Positions 37,591-46,470 of a stretch of 64,000 bases of DNA are shown piece after piece (the first letter of the stretch is position 1; each line of letters begins with the position of its first letter). The position numbers were made by a program, and so were the translations under genes. Source of the DNA: Hyphomicrobiales bacterium (GTDB lineage: Bacteria; Pseudomonadota; Alphaproteobacteria; Rhizobiales; Rhizobiaceae); assembly GCA_900473805.1 (NCBI GenBank), contig UCMS01000011.1:1-64000 (forward strand), given 5' to 3'. Below the pieces are notes generated by a model that was given only the letters and a program-made list of their open reading frames with translations, made no database searches and was not told the origin of the DNA.

Positions 37591-37613
37591 TTTGGGAATG
37601 TCGAATTCCCAAA
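37591..37613. terminator. Stem-loop after the RND operon
   Basis: TTTGGGAAT (37591-37599) and ATTCCCAAA (37605-37613) are perfect 9-bp arms with a 5-nt loop, 31 nt after the pump stop and 73 nt before the XRE-cupin gene. With no U-run it may be a terminator or an operator at the promoter of the next gene. Confidence 0.5.
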
Positions 37614-37685
37614 TCGCCCTGAAAGACCGGTTTGGCCCGACGGCAAAATCCGCTAGAAGCCGAACGACGAACCGGGGAGAATGGG

Positions 37686-38366
37686 ATGGCGAAAAGCGCG
37701 AAGGACAGAAGAAACCCTGGCAAGGCGGGCGGTACCCCAGGTGCAGCAGCGCTCGCGCAAGATCCGCATGCCGTACGGGAGCCCCGCGCCAACAATCTCG
37801 AAATGGCGATCGGCCACGAGGTGCGCACATTTCGCAAGAAACTCGGCATCACCGTGGCCGATCTCGCAGCCGCCACCGGCATGTCCGTCGGCATGTTGTC
37901 GAAGATCGAAAATGGAAACATCTCGCCGTCCCTCACAACGCTACAGTCGCTGTCGAAGGCTCTGGGGGTTCCGCTCACCGCGTTTTTCCGGGGGTTCGAA
38001 GAGCCGAAGTCCGCAAGCTTCGTCAAGGCGGGGGAAGGTGTGAACCTGGAGCGCCGGGGAACCCGCGCCGGTCACCACTATAGTCTGCTGGGCCATATCG
38101 AGAACAACACATCCGGTGTCGTCGTTGAACCCTATCTGATCACGCTGAACGCCGAGTCTGACGTCTTTCCCACCTTTCAGCATGAGGGCATGGAGTTCCT
38201 CTATATGCTTGAGGGTGAAGTGGTTTACCGCCATGGCGACCGACTTTATCGCATGGAGGCTGGCGACAGTCTGTTCTTCGATGCCGATGCTCCTCATGGA
38301 CCTGAGGAACTGGTGAAACTGCCCGCTCGATATCTCTCGATTATCTCCTACACGCAGCAGAAATAA
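37686..38366 (+). CDS. XRE-cupin transcription regulator of the glx cluster
   Basis: 226 residues. The lambda-repressor-type HTH is about residues 40-95 (EVRTFRKKLGITVADLAAATGMS, MLSKIENGNISPSLTTLQSLSKAL), joined to a C-terminal cupin (about 145-220: HEGMEFLYMLEGEVVYRHGDRLYRMEAGD), which typically binds a small carboxylate or amine effector. The ATG at 37686 follows GGGGAGA; an in-frame extension upstream is unsupported. It lies 88 nt before glxB on the same strand, with repeated TCCTGAG motifs in between, so local control is likely. Confidence 0.87.
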   Translation: MAKSAKDRRNPGKAGGTPGAAALAQDPHAVREPRANNLEMAIGHEVRTFRKKLGITVADLAAATGMSVGMLSKIENGNISPSLTTLQSLSKALGVPLTAFFRGFEEPKSASFVKAGEGVNLERRGTRAGHHYSLLGHIENNTSGVVVEPYLITLNAESDVFPTFQHEGMEFLYMLEGEVVYRHGDRLYRMEAGDSLFFDADAPHGPEELVKLPARYLSIISYTQQK

Positions 38367-38369
38367 TTA

Positions 38370-38396
38370 CTCCTGAGGAAAAATAGTTTCCTGAGC
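38370..38396. promoter_or_regulatory. TCCTGAG repeats upstream of glxB
   Basis: Two TCCTGAG copies (38371-38377 and 38389-38395) 18 bp apart; the first is part of TCCT-G-AGGA and is followed by AAAA, the second is preceded by TT. Together they suggest a TTTCCTgAGGAAA-type operator, perhaps for the XRE-cupin regulator. They lie just after its stop and 60-85 nt before the glxB ATG. Confidence 0.45.
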
Positions 38397-38454
38397 ATTG
38401 ATCGATTGTCTGGGCGCTGCTACTCCTTGTTCGGTGATAAGGAGGGTCTTGGAC

Positions 38455-39360
38455 ATGTGTGGAATCGTCGGTCTATTCCTGAAGGACAAGGCGCTTGAGC
38501 CTCGCCTCGGTGACCTGCTCTCGGATATGCTGATCACCATGACCGATCGGGGACCGGACTCGGCCGGCATTGCCATCTATGGTGGCGTGGACGGCAAGTC
38601 AGCCAAGGTCACCATCCAGTCCGCAGCGCCGGAAAATGATTTTGCGGGCCTCGCCGAGGATCTGGCAAAGACCGGAATTGACGCCGAAATTGCCCTAAAG
38701 AGCACCCATGCCGTGATCTCCATCGCTGCGAGCCAGCTTTCCGAGATCCGGGCAGTCCTCACCGAGATCCGCCCCGATGTCCGCATCATGGGCTCCGGGG
38801 AAAGCGTCGAGATCTTCAAGGAAGTCGGCCTTCCCAAGGATGTCGTCCAGCGCTTCGGCGTCCGAGCAATGGGCGGCACCCACGGCATCGGCCACACCCG
38901 CATGGCGACCGAAAGCGCCGTCACAACGCTCGGCGCGCACCCCTTCTCGACAGGTGCCGACCAGTGCCTCGTGCACAATGGCTCGCTGTCGAACCACAAC
39001 AACCTGCGCCGCGAGCTCATCCGCGAAGGCATGTCCTTCGAGACCCAGAACGACAGCGAGGTGGCGGCAGCCTACCTCACGGCGGAAATGGCCAAGGGCA
39101 AGGATCTGGGCCAAGCACTCACCGGCGCGCTGGATGATCTCGACGGCTTCTTCACCTTCGTCGTCGGAACCAAGACCGGCTTCGGCGTGGTGCGCGACCC
39201 GATCGCCTGCAAGCCTGCCGTCATGGCCGAGACCGACCAGTATGTCGCCTTCGGCTCGGAATACCGCGCGCTCGTCAACCTGCCGGGCATCGAGACGGCC
39301 CGCGTCTGGGAGCCGGAGCCCGCGACCGTCTACTTCTGGGACCACGAGAAGGCCGCCTGA
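38455..39360 (+). CDS. glxB: Class II glutamine amidotransferase subunit (GlxB/MgsA-like)
   Basis: 301-residue Ntn-type amidotransferase. The ATG is followed at once by Cys2 (MCGIVGLFLKD), the nucleophile exposed when Met is removed, which fixes this start; AAGGAGGGT is upstream. RGPDSAG and HTRMATESAV are the usual glutaminase segments. It supplies ammonia, or a glutamyl transfer function, to the GXGXG and FMN subunits encoded next. The trio corresponds to GlxBCD in Sinorhizobium and to the MgsABC N-methylglutamate synthase of methylamine users; which reaction applies here is not settled. Confidence 0.88.
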   Translation: MCGIVGLFLKDKALEPRLGDLLSDMLITMTDRGPDSAGIAIYGGVDGKSAKVTIQSAAPENDFAGLAEDLAKTGIDAEIALKSTHAVISIAASQLSEIRAVLTEIRPDVRIMGSGESVEIFKEVGLPKDVVQRFGVRAMGGTHGIGHTRMATESAVTTLGAHPFSTGADQCLVHNGSLSNHNNLRRELIREGMSFETQNDSEVAAAYLTAEMAKGKDLGQALTGALDDLDGFFTFVVGTKTGFGVVRDPIACKPAVMAETDQYVAFGSEYRALVNLPGIETARVWEPEPATVYFWDHEKAA

Positions 39361-39388
39361 ACCGCGACACACTAAGAAAGCTTGCTGA

Positions 39389-40075
39389 ATGCCGACCTTC
39401 GATCTCTCCCATACCCCGCTTCGCGAACTGAACAGCGCCCTGCACAATCTCGGCGCCGGCTCGAACGACACCTCGTTCGAAGTCGTGAACCCGCGCGGCC
39501 ACCATGCCGTCGCCGTCGGCATCGATGCGCCAGTGACGGTCGAGGTAAAGGGCTCGGTCGGCTACTACTGCGCCGGCATGAATGACGGTGGTACCGTCAC
39601 CATCCATGGCTCTGCCGGCCCGGGTGTCGCCGAAAACATGATGTCCGGCACGGTGGTCATCGAGGGCGATGCGAGCCAGTATGCCGGCGCCACCGGTCGC
39701 GGCGGCCTGCTCGTCATCAAGGGCAACGCCGCCTCCCGCTGCGGCATCTCGATGAAGGGCATTGACATCGTGGTACACGGCTCGATCGGCCACATGTCGG
39801 CCTTCATGGGGCAATCAGGCCATCTCGTTGTCTGCGGCGACGCTGGCGAAGCCCTAGGCGACAGCATCTATGAAGCGAAGCTCTTCGTTCGCGGCTCGGT
39901 GAAGAGCCTTGGCGCCGACTGCATCGAAAAGGAAATGCGCCCGGAACATCTCGAAAAACTTGCCGAGCTGCTCGCCAAGGCAGGCGTGACCCATGCGAAA
40001 CCCGAGGAATTCAAGCGCTACGGCTCGGCCCGCAAGCTCTACAATTTCAACATCGACAATGCCGACGCGTATTGA
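39389..40075 (+). CDS. glxC: Glutamate-synthase-like GXGXG subunit (GlxC/MgsB-like)
   Basis: 228 residues forming the right-handed beta-helix GXGXG domain of glutamate synthase alpha subunits, here as a separate polypeptide. Repeats such as VKGSVGYYCAGMNDGG, HGSAGPGVAENMMSG, EGDASQYAGATGRGG and HGSIGHMSAFMGQSG are visible. The domain links the amidotransferase and FMN-binding subunits. It sits 28 nt after glxB and 14 nt before glxD. Confidence 0.9.
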   Translation: MPTFDLSHTPLRELNSALHNLGAGSNDTSFEVVNPRGHHAVAVGIDAPVTVEVKGSVGYYCAGMNDGGTVTIHGSAGPGVAENMMSGTVVIEGDASQYAGATGRGGLLVIKGNAASRCGISMKGIDIVVHGSIGHMSAFMGQSGHLVVCGDAGEALGDSIYEAKLFVRGSVKSLGADCIEKEMRPEHLEKLAELLAKAGVTHAKPEEFKRYGSARKLYNFNIDNADAY

Positions 40076-40089
40076 GGCGAGGACAGGCC

Positions 40090-41418
40090 ATGAGCTATCA
40101 CAACCCCTTCACCCCGCCGCGCAAGTCCGCCACCTTCGATGACCACACGCTGGCCGAAATTCGCCGCGCGGCCGCAACGGGCATCTACGACATTCGCGGC
40201 GGCGGCACCAAGCGCAAGGTCCCGCATTTCGACGACCTCCTGTTCCTCGGCGCCTCGATCTCGCGTTATCCGCTCGAGGGCTATCGCGAGAAATGCGACA
40301 CCTCGGTGGTCCTCGGCACGCGCTTTGCCAAGAAGCCGATCGAGCTGAAGATCCCGATCACCATTGCCGGCATGAGCTTTGGCGCACTCTCCGGCAACGC
40401 CAAGGAAGCGCTGGGCCGCGGCGCGACGCTAGCCGGCACTTCGACCACGACCGGCGACGGTGGCATGACGGACGAGGAACGTGGCCACTCCGAAAAGCTC
40501 GTCTACCAGTATCTTCCCTCCCGCTACGGCATGAACCCGAAAGACCTTCGCCGTGCCGACGCAATCGAAGTCGTGGTTGGCCAGGGAGCCAAGCCTGGCG
40601 GCGGCGGCATGCTGCTCGGTCAGAAGATCTCCGACCGCGTCGCCCAGATGCGCAACCTGCCGATGGGCATCGATCAGCGCTCCGCCTGCCGCCACCCCGA
40701 CTGGACAGGCCCCGATGATCTCGAAATCAAGATCCTCGAATTGCGCGAGATCACCGACTGGGAAAAGCCGATCTATGTGAAAGTCGGCGGCGCCCGCCCC
40801 TATTACGACACGGCGCTTGCGGTGAAGGCCGGCGCCGATGTCGTGGTTCTCGACGGGATGCAGGGCGGAACGGCCGCGACGCAGGACGTTTTCATCGAAC
40901 ATGTCGGCATGCCGACGCTTGCCTGCATCAGGCCAGCCGTCCAGGCGTTGCAGGACCTCGGCATGCACCGAAAGGTCCAGTTGGTGATCTCGGGCGGTAT
41001 CCGCTCCGGCGCCGATGTCGCCAAGGCCTTGGCCCTTGGCGCTGATGCGGTGGCGATCGGCACGGCAGCCCTCGTCGCCATCGGTGATAACGACCCGAAA
41101 TGGGAAGAGGAATACCAGAAGCTCGGCACCACAGCCGGCGCCTACGACGATTGGCATGAGGGCAAGGACCCGGCCGGCATTACCACGCAAGACCCGGAGC
41201 TCGCCGCTCGCCTCGACCCGGTCGCGGCCGGACGGCGGCTGGCCAACTATCTCAAGGTCATGACGCTGGAGGCTCAGACGATCGCCCGCGCCTGCGGCAA
41301 GAACAAGCTGCACAACCTGGAGCCGGAGGACCTCTGCGCGCTCACCATGGAAGCCGCCGCGATGGCCCAGGTACCCCTTGCCGGCACCAGCTGGTATCCC
41401 GGAAAGGGAGGTTTCTAA
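40090..41418 (+). CDS. glxD: Glutamate-synthase-like FMN subunit (GlxD/MgsC-like)
   Basis: 442-residue TIM-barrel FMN-binding domain of the glutamate synthase family (IPITIAGMSFGALSGNAKEALGRGA, GDGGMTDEERG, QGAKPGGGGMLLGQKI, VKVGGARPYYDTALAVKAGADVVVLDGMQGGT, SGGIRSGADVAKALALGADAVAIGTAAL). It catalyses the redox half of the reaction with the GlxB and GlxC subunits. The ATG at 40090 has GAGGA upstream. A 15-bp stem-loop immediately after the stop separates it from glnT. Confidence 0.9.
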   Translation: MSYHNPFTPPRKSATFDDHTLAEIRRAAATGIYDIRGGGTKRKVPHFDDLLFLGASISRYPLEGYREKCDTSVVLGTRFAKKPIELKIPITIAGMSFGALSGNAKEALGRGATLAGTSTTTGDGGMTDEERGHSEKLVYQYLPSRYGMNPKDLRRADAIEVVVGQGAKPGGGGMLLGQKISDRVAQMRNLPMGIDQRSACRHPDWTGPDDLEIKILELREITDWEKPIYVKVGGARPYYDTALAVKAGADVVVLDGMQGGTAATQDVFIEHVGMPTLACIRPAVQALQDLGMHRKVQLVISGGIRSGADVAKALALGADAVAIGTAALVAIGDNDPKWEEEYQKLGTTAGAYDDWHEGKDPAGITTQDPELAARLDPVAAGRRLANYLKVMTLEAQTIARACGKNKLHNLEPEDLCALTMEAAAMAQVPLAGTSWYPGKGGF

Positions 41419-41424
41419 CCACCT

Positions 41425-41461
41425 GAATGGCCGCATCCGACTCCCACGGATGCGGCCATTC
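41425..41461 (+). terminator. Perfect 15-bp stem-loop between glxD and glnT
   Basis: GAATGGCCGCATCCG (41425-41439) and CGGATGCGGCCATTC (41447-41461) pair perfectly around a 7-nt loop and are followed by TTCTTTC. The strong stem with a pyrimidine-rich tail fits a terminator or attenuator, so glnT may be expressed at a lower level than, or separately from, glxBCD. Confidence 0.75.
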
Positions 41462-41506
41462 TTCTTTCAACCGATGTGTCTCAATCCATAAAAACAGGGG
41501 AACGAC

Positions 41507-42814
41507 GTGACACAGGATCTGGCAGGCTTCGCCAAGGAGCGAGGTATCAAATATTTCATGATCAGCTACACCGACCTCTTTGGCGCCCAGCGCGCCAAGC
41601 TGGTCCCCGCACAGGCCATCGCCGATATGCAGAAGGAAGGCGCAGGATTTGCCGGCTTTGCCACCTGGCTCGACCTGACGCCGGCCCATCCCGACCTTTT
41701 CGCCATCCCTGACGCCTCATCCGTCATCCAGCTGCCCTGGAAGCCGGAGGTCGCCTGGGTCGCTGCCGATTGTATGATGGAAGACGAGCCGGTCGCACAG
41801 GCACCGCGGGTCGTCCTGAAGAAACTGGTTGCGGAAGCCGCCGAACATGGCCTGCGGGTGAAGACCGGGGTCGAACCGGAATTCTTCCTGATCTCGGCTG
41901 ATGGCGAAACGATATCAGATCAATACGATACCGCCGAGAAGCCCTGCTACGACCAGCAGGCACTGATGCGCCGCTACGATGTGATCGCGGAGATCTGTGA
42001 CCACATGCTCTCAATGGGCTGGAAGCCCTACCAGAACGACCATGAGGATGCGAACGGCCAGTTCGAGATGAACTGGGAATACGACGACGCCCTGAAGACG
42101 GCCGACAAGCACTCCTTCTTCAAGTTCATGGTGAAATCCATTGCCGAAAAGCACGGGCTGCGCGCCACTTTCATGCCGAAACCCTTCAAGGGCCTCACCG
42201 GCAACGGCTGCCACGCACACATCTCCGTCTGGGATCTCGACGGTAAGGTGAATGCCTTCGCTGACAAGGACATGCCCTTCGGCCTCTCGGCCAAGGGCAA
42301 GACCTTCCTCGGCGGCATCATGAAACATGCCTCGGCGCTGGCCGCGATCACCAATCCAACGGTCAATTCCTACAAGCGCATCAACGCCCCGCGCACCGTC
42401 TCCGGCGCCACCTGGGCGCCCAACACCGTCACCTGGACCGGCAACAACCGCACACACATGGTCCGCGTACCCGGCCCCGGCCGCTTCGAACTGCGCCTGC
42501 CCGACGGCGCGGTGAATCCATATCTGCTGCAGGCGATCATCATCGCAGCAGGCTTGAGCGGCTTGAAAAGCAATGCCGATCCCGGCCCGCATTACGACAT
42601 CGACATGTACCGCGATGGCCATACGGTGAAGGATGCGCCCCGGCTGCCGCTGAACCTCCTCGACGCGCTGCGGGCCTACGAGATGGACGAGCAGTTGCAG
42701 TCGGCCCTCGGCTCTGAGTTTTCAAAGGCCTACCTGAAGCTCAAGCATGACGAGTGGAACAGCTATTGCAGCCATTTCACCGCCTGGGAGCGCGCGACGA
42801 CGCTCGACGTCTGA
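41507..42814 (+). CDS. glnT: GlnT-type glutamine synthetase / gamma-glutamylamide ligase
   Basis: 435-residue member of the glutamine synthetase superfamily with the catalytic-core segments GVEPEFFL, YQNDHEDANGQFEMNW (the metal-binding Glu/His region), FMPKPFKGLTGNGCHAHISVW, NSYKRINAP and RFELRLPDGAVNPYL. It is the type encoded beside glxBCD in rhizobia (GlnT) and beside mgsABC in methylamine users, where it is gamma-glutamylmethylamide synthetase. The amine substrate (ammonia, methylamine, ethanolamine) cannot be decided here. GTG start with AGGGGAA 5-7 nt upstream. Confidence 0.87.
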   Translation: MTQDLAGFAKERGIKYFMISYTDLFGAQRAKLVPAQAIADMQKEGAGFAGFATWLDLTPAHPDLFAIPDASSVIQLPWKPEVAWVAADCMMEDEPVAQAPRVVLKKLVAEAAEHGLRVKTGVEPEFFLISADGETISDQYDTAEKPCYDQQALMRRYDVIAEICDHMLSMGWKPYQNDHEDANGQFEMNWEYDDALKTADKHSFFKFMVKSIAEKHGLRATFMPKPFKGLTGNGCHAHISVWDLDGKVNAFADKDMPFGLSAKGKTFLGGIMKHASALAAITNPTVNSYKRINAPRTVSGATWAPNTVTWTGNNRTHMVRVPGPGRFELRLPDGAVNPYLLQAIIIAAGLSGLKSNADPGPHYDIDMYRDGHTVKDAPRLPLNLLDALRAYEMDEQLQSALGSEFSKAYLKLKHDEWNSYCSHFTAWERATTLDV

Positions 42815-42835
42815 GCTCAAGCCTATACTGCCCGC

Positions 42836-43747
42836 TCAACCGACCCTATGCAGCGCCGTCGCAACCCGGTGGATGTGTTCGGCCCCAATGCCGCAGCAGC
42901 CGCCGATCATGGTGGCACCAGCGTCTGCCCATTCGCAGGCGAACCGTGAATAAACGTCACCCGTCAGGTCTTGGCGGGTGTCGTGCAGCCCCTCGTTGGC
43001 CGCCTTTTCCTCCGTATCGGTTTCGAACGCATTCGCGTAGACGCCGATTTTCAGATCAACACTCTTCTCAGCAAAGACGCTTGCCGCCGTTTCGACGGCC
43101 TTTTTCATCACTTCCGGTTTGGCGCAGTTGAACAGCAGTGCTGCTGCACCAGACCCGGCAGCCCACTCCGCGGCCGTCCTGACCGTTTCTCCCGAACGCA
43201 GCTTGGCCTCGCCGCCGGCAACCTGGGCTTCGTCATCGGCCAGTGTGAACGAGATCCAGAAGGGTTTGGGATGGGCCTTGATCGCCTCGCGCACGGCCTC
43301 GCCTTCCGCAATCAGGCTCAGCGTTTCGCCGAGCCAGACATCGACATGCGGGGCGAGATTGTCGACCAGCACCTTGAGGTAGTGTTGCACTCGCGACGGA
43401 TCGAAATTCTCCGGTTCATAGGAGCCAAAGATCGGCGGCAGGGAGCCTGCGACCAGAACCTTGCGGCCGCTCGCATCCGCAGCCTCCCGGGCAAGACGCC
43501 CCGAAAGCGCGATCAGATCTGCCCCATCCCTGGCAAAACGCTCTTCGCCGATATGGAAAGGAACGAGCGCGTAGGAATTGGTCGTGACGACGTCAGCGCC
43601 GGCGGCAATGAATTCCTCATGCACCTGGCGAACGATCGCGGGGCTGTTCATCAGCGCCAGCGCCGACCATTCGGGCTGCTTGAGTTCGGCACCAAGCCGC
43701 AAGAGCTCGCGGCTCATGCCGCCGTCCAGGATAAGAGTGTCTGCCAT
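42836..43747 (-). CDS. Homocysteine S-methyltransferase family protein (MmuM-like)
   Basis: 303-residue zinc-dependent methyltransferase. The N-terminal DGGMSRELLRLG replaces the usual DGGxGTxL. Zn ligands are Cys208 (LLFNCAKPE) and Cys284-Cys285 (GGCCGIG). Enzymes of this size without B12 domains move a methyl group from S-methylmethionine, betaine or a similar donor to homocysteine, giving methionine. Together with the PLP lyase and amino-acid importer on the same strand it suggests use of a methylated sulfur amino acid. Confidence 0.86.
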   Translation of the reverse strand: MADTLILDGGMSRELLRLGAELKQPEWSALALMNSPAIVRQVHEEFIAAGADVVTTNSYALVPFHIGEERFARDGADLIALSGRLAREAADASGRKVLVAGSLPPIFGSYEPENFDPSRVQHYLKVLVDNLAPHVDVWLGETLSLIAEGEAVREAIKAHPKPFWISFTLADDEAQVAGGEAKLRSGETVRTAAEWAAGSGAAALLFNCAKPEVMKKAVETAASVFAEKSVDLKIGVYANAFETDTEEKAANEGLHDTRQDLTGDVYSRFACEWADAGATMIGGCCGIGAEHIHRVATALHRVG

Positions 43748-43770
43748 GGGAAAATCTCCGTCAGATGCGG

Positions 43771-45003
43771 TCAGTGAGTGAGTGCCTGGTCGAGGTCGCC
43801 GATGATGTCATCAGGCGTTTCGAGGCCGATCGACAGGCGGAAGAGCCCGTCGCCGGCGTAGGCGCGGTAGTCTGCAAGCGACTCACCTGTGAGCCGATAG
43901 GTCGATGCCATCATCTCGTCCGTGTCCAGGAGGACGACGAGACTACGCTGATGGCCGAGCGAGAAGGCGTAGTGGACGACCCGAAGCCGTTCCGCGAGCC
44001 TGCTGGCCGTGGCCTTCGGATCACGCGTTCGAAAGCCGATCATGCCGCCGAAAATATCCATCTGGCGCTTGGCCAGATCGTGTTGCGGATGCGACGACAG
44101 ACCGGGATACAGGACCCGCTCTACCTGCGGATGGCTCTCGAGGAAGCCGGCAACCGCCATCGCCGTGTCGGAGGCCATGCGCATGCGCGGATAGAGCGTG
44201 TCGATCCCACGCATGATCAGCCAGGCGGAGTGTGCCGAAAGGGTGGCGCCAAGATAGACCCCGGCCCGGCCACGGATCTGCGCCACGAGTTCGCGCCGAC
44301 CGATGACGGCGCCGCCAAGCGCATCGCCATGCCCGTTGATGAACTTGGTCAGGGAATGAATGACAAGATCGACACCGAGTGACAGGGGGCGCGTGGCAAC
44401 CGGCGTCGCGAAGGTGGAATCCACGGAAACCAGGAGACCGTTTCGGCGCGCGAGGGCCGAAAGTGCTGCAAGATCGATGACCCGCAGGATCGGGTTGACC
44501 GGGCTTTCGCAATGGATGAGCCGCGTGTTCGGCCGGATCGCCGCTTCGACCAGGTCGAGCCGCGCCATATTGACGGCCGTGACCTCGACACCGAATTCCG
44601 GCAGCACCCGCTGCGTCAGTTCCGCAGCCCCGGCATAACAGACGTCGGACACGATCAGGTGGTCACCGGCCTTCAGCAGCGTGAGCATCATCCCGGCGAT
44701 CGCCGCCATGCCCGTCGCACTGGCAAGCGCATCCTCGCCGCCCTCGAGTGCCGCCAGCCGCTGCTCGAGTTGGCGGACGGTGGGATTGGTCCAGCGGGCA
44801 TAGAGATAGGGGAGAGCCGCGAGGTCCTCCACGCCATCGGCTGAAAAGGCGCCGTCGCCCGGCATCAGCGCATTGTTGACCGACATCGAGATGTTGGGCG
44901 CAATCGCACCGGTTGTCGGATCGATGAGCAGACCAGCATCAACCGCGCGGGTCTCAGGACCAGCGGTGGACGGCAAGGCATGCGTGACGAAGGAATTCGA
45001 CAT
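43771..45003 (-). CDS. Cys/Met-metabolism PLP enzyme (gamma-lyase/synthase family)
   Basis: 410-residue fold-type I PLP enzyme. Features are YARWTNPT (68-75), ALEGGEDALASATGMAAI, DSTFATP (195-201), the PLP lysine Lys220 in SLTKFINGHGD, and LSIGLETPDDIIGDLDQAL near the end. It belongs with methionine gamma-lyase, cystathionine gamma-synthase and related enzymes; the exact reaction is unclear. It is adjacent to the homocysteine methyltransferase (23 nt) and to the permeases, so it probably processes imported or regenerated sulfur amino acids. Confidence 0.85.
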   Translation of the reverse strand: MSNSFVTHALPSTAGPETRAVDAGLLIDPTTGAIAPNISMSVNNALMPGDGAFSADGVEDLAALPYLYARWTNPTVRQLEQRLAALEGGEDALASATGMAAIAGMMLTLLKAGDHLIVSDVCYAGAAELTQRVLPEFGVEVTAVNMARLDLVEAAIRPNTRLIHCESPVNPILRVIDLAALSALARRNGLLVSVDSTFATPVATRPLSLGVDLVIHSLTKFINGHGDALGGAVIGRRELVAQIRGRAGVYLGATLSAHSAWLIMRGIDTLYPRMRMASDTAMAVAGFLESHPQVERVLYPGLSSHPQHDLAKRQMDIFGGMIGFRTRDPKATASRLAERLRVVHYAFSLGHQRSLVVLLDTDEMMASTYRLTGESLADYRAYAGDGLFRLSIGLETPDDIIGDLDQALTH

Positions 45004-45023
45004 GGCTGTTCTTTCGGGATCGC

Positions 45024-45713
45024 TCAGCGACGGATCGGCACCTGCGCCTCGACGATGCCGAAGGCACGGGTGATGATGGTGGTCAGCAGGACATAAAAGA
45101 GGGTCACGACGAGCAGTGGCTCATACACGAGGAGCGTATCCTGCCGTACCTTGTAAGCGACTGCATAGAGATCCATGACGGTAACCGTGAAGGCGAGCGG
45201 GGTTGCTTTCAGTTGCAGCACGACTTCACCGGCGATGGTGGGAAGAGCAGTACGGATGGCGCGAGGCAGCCAGATCCGACGCACCAGAAGGAAACGGCTC
45301 ATGCCGAGCGCGCGGCCGGCCTCCAGCTCGCCCTTCGGCACCGAAAGCAAAGCGCCGCGCAGAACCTCCGCCTCATAGGCTGCATAGTTCAGCGTGAAGG
45401 ATACGGCTGCGAAGAAGAACCCTTCCCTGAGCACAGGCCAGAGAAAACTCTGGCGCAGGCCGGGCACCATCGGCAGCAGCGAACCGATCCCGTAATAAAG
45501 CAGCCAAAGCTGGATGAGCAGCGGCGTTCCGCGAAACACCGTCGAGTAACCGCGCGCCAGATTGCGGGCGACGGGTCCGCCACTCACCATCGCAAAGGCC
45601 AGGCCGATCGCCAGGATGAAGCCGAAGACGACCGAGATGACGAGCAATGCCACTGTCTGGATGGCGCCGTCGATCAGAAGCGGCCAGTATTTTGTCAGCC
45701 AGTCGAAGGTCAC
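45024..45713 (-). CDS. Polar amino-acid ABC importer permease (HisM/GlnP type)
   Basis: 229-residue inner-membrane permease with about five hydrophobic spans. The family EAA-type loop occurs around residues 128-165 (EVLRGALLSVPKGELEAGRALGMSRFLLVRRIWLP). It pairs with the second permease upstream (11-nt gap) as the usual heterodimer and works with the binding protein at 46471 and ATPase at 47285. Confidence 0.9.
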   Translation of the reverse strand: MTFDWLTKYWPLLIDGAIQTVALLVISVVFGFILAIGLAFAMVSGGPVARNLARGYSTVFRGTPLLIQLWLLYYGIGSLLPMVPGLRQSFLWPVLREGFFFAAVSFTLNYAAYEAEVLRGALLSVPKGELEAGRALGMSRFLLVRRIWLPRAIRTALPTIAGEVVLQLKATPLAFTVTVMDLYAVAYKVRQDTLLVYEPLLVVTLFYVLLTTIITRAFGIVEAQVPIRR

Positions 45714-45723
45714 AAGCGCCTCC

Positions 45724-46449
45724 TTACGTCATCAACCGCTGACCCCGGCGCACACGACGCTCGAGCCAGTGGAAGACCAGGTTGGAGGCAAGCGTGATGA
45801 CGAGGTAGAGCACGGCCGCGGCCAGAAAGAACAGAAAATACTGCTTTGTGTTGGCGCCTGCGAGCCGGGTGGTCAGCGCCAATTCCTGGTAGCCGACGAC
45901 CGCGACGAGCGCGCTGTCCTTGGTGACCGACATCCAGAGATTGGCCATGCCGGGAAGCGCATTGGGCAGGAGAGCCGGCAACGTGACCCGACGGAAGCGC
46001 AAAAAGGGTGACATGCCGAAAGCACGCGCCGCCTCGATCTGTCCCGCAGGAACAGCGAGAATGGCCCCACGCAGCACCTCCGTCATATAGGCGCCCTGGA
46101 CGAAACCGAGAACGGCAACGGCCGCGACAAAACCATTGACTTCGACGGGAGGCATCCCAAGGGCGAGCAACAGGCGGTTCAGACCGTCTGTGCCGGCATA
46201 ATAGAGACCGACGATCAGGATCAGTTCCGGCACCGCGCGAATGGTGCCGGTATAGAGCTTCAGAAGCAGACCAACGGGGCGGTTTCCCGAGAGCTTGCCC
46301 ATGGCGCCGAAGAGCCCGAAGACGAGCCCGATCGCAAAGGCGGATGCCGAAATGGCGACCGTGGTGACCGCACCCGTCAACAGCGCGCCGCCCCAGCCAG
46401 GAGGCTCGAGCGCCAGCAATTGCCAGGCCGTCATTGATCCGGTCGCCAT
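45724..46449 (-). CDS. Polar amino-acid ABC importer permease (HisQ type)
   Basis: 241-residue inner-membrane permease, the partner of the one at 45024. The N-terminal spans carry GAVTTVAISASAFAIGLVFG, and the EAA loop reads EVLRGAILAVPAGQIEAARAFGMSPFLRFRRVTLP (about 124-158). It lies 21 nt after the binding-protein gene in the importer operon. Confidence 0.9.
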   Translation of the reverse strand: MATGSMTAWQLLALEPPGWGGALLTGAVTTVAISASAFAIGLVFGLFGAMGKLSGNRPVGLLLKLYTGTIRAVPELILIVGLYYAGTDGLNRLLLALGMPPVEVNGFVAAVAVLGFVQGAYMTEVLRGAILAVPAGQIEAARAFGMSPFLRFRRVTLPALLPNALPGMANLWMSVTKDSALVAVVGYQELALTTRLAGANTKQYFLFFLAAAVLYLVITLASNLVFHWLERRVRRGQRLMT

Positions 46450-46470
46450 CTCGCCTGCTGCCCCCGCCGA

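Noticed and set aside
38370..38396. TCCTGAG direct repeats considered as part of a repeat array or CRISPR
   Set aside because: Only two copies with an 18-bp period and no spacers; more consistent with an operator.
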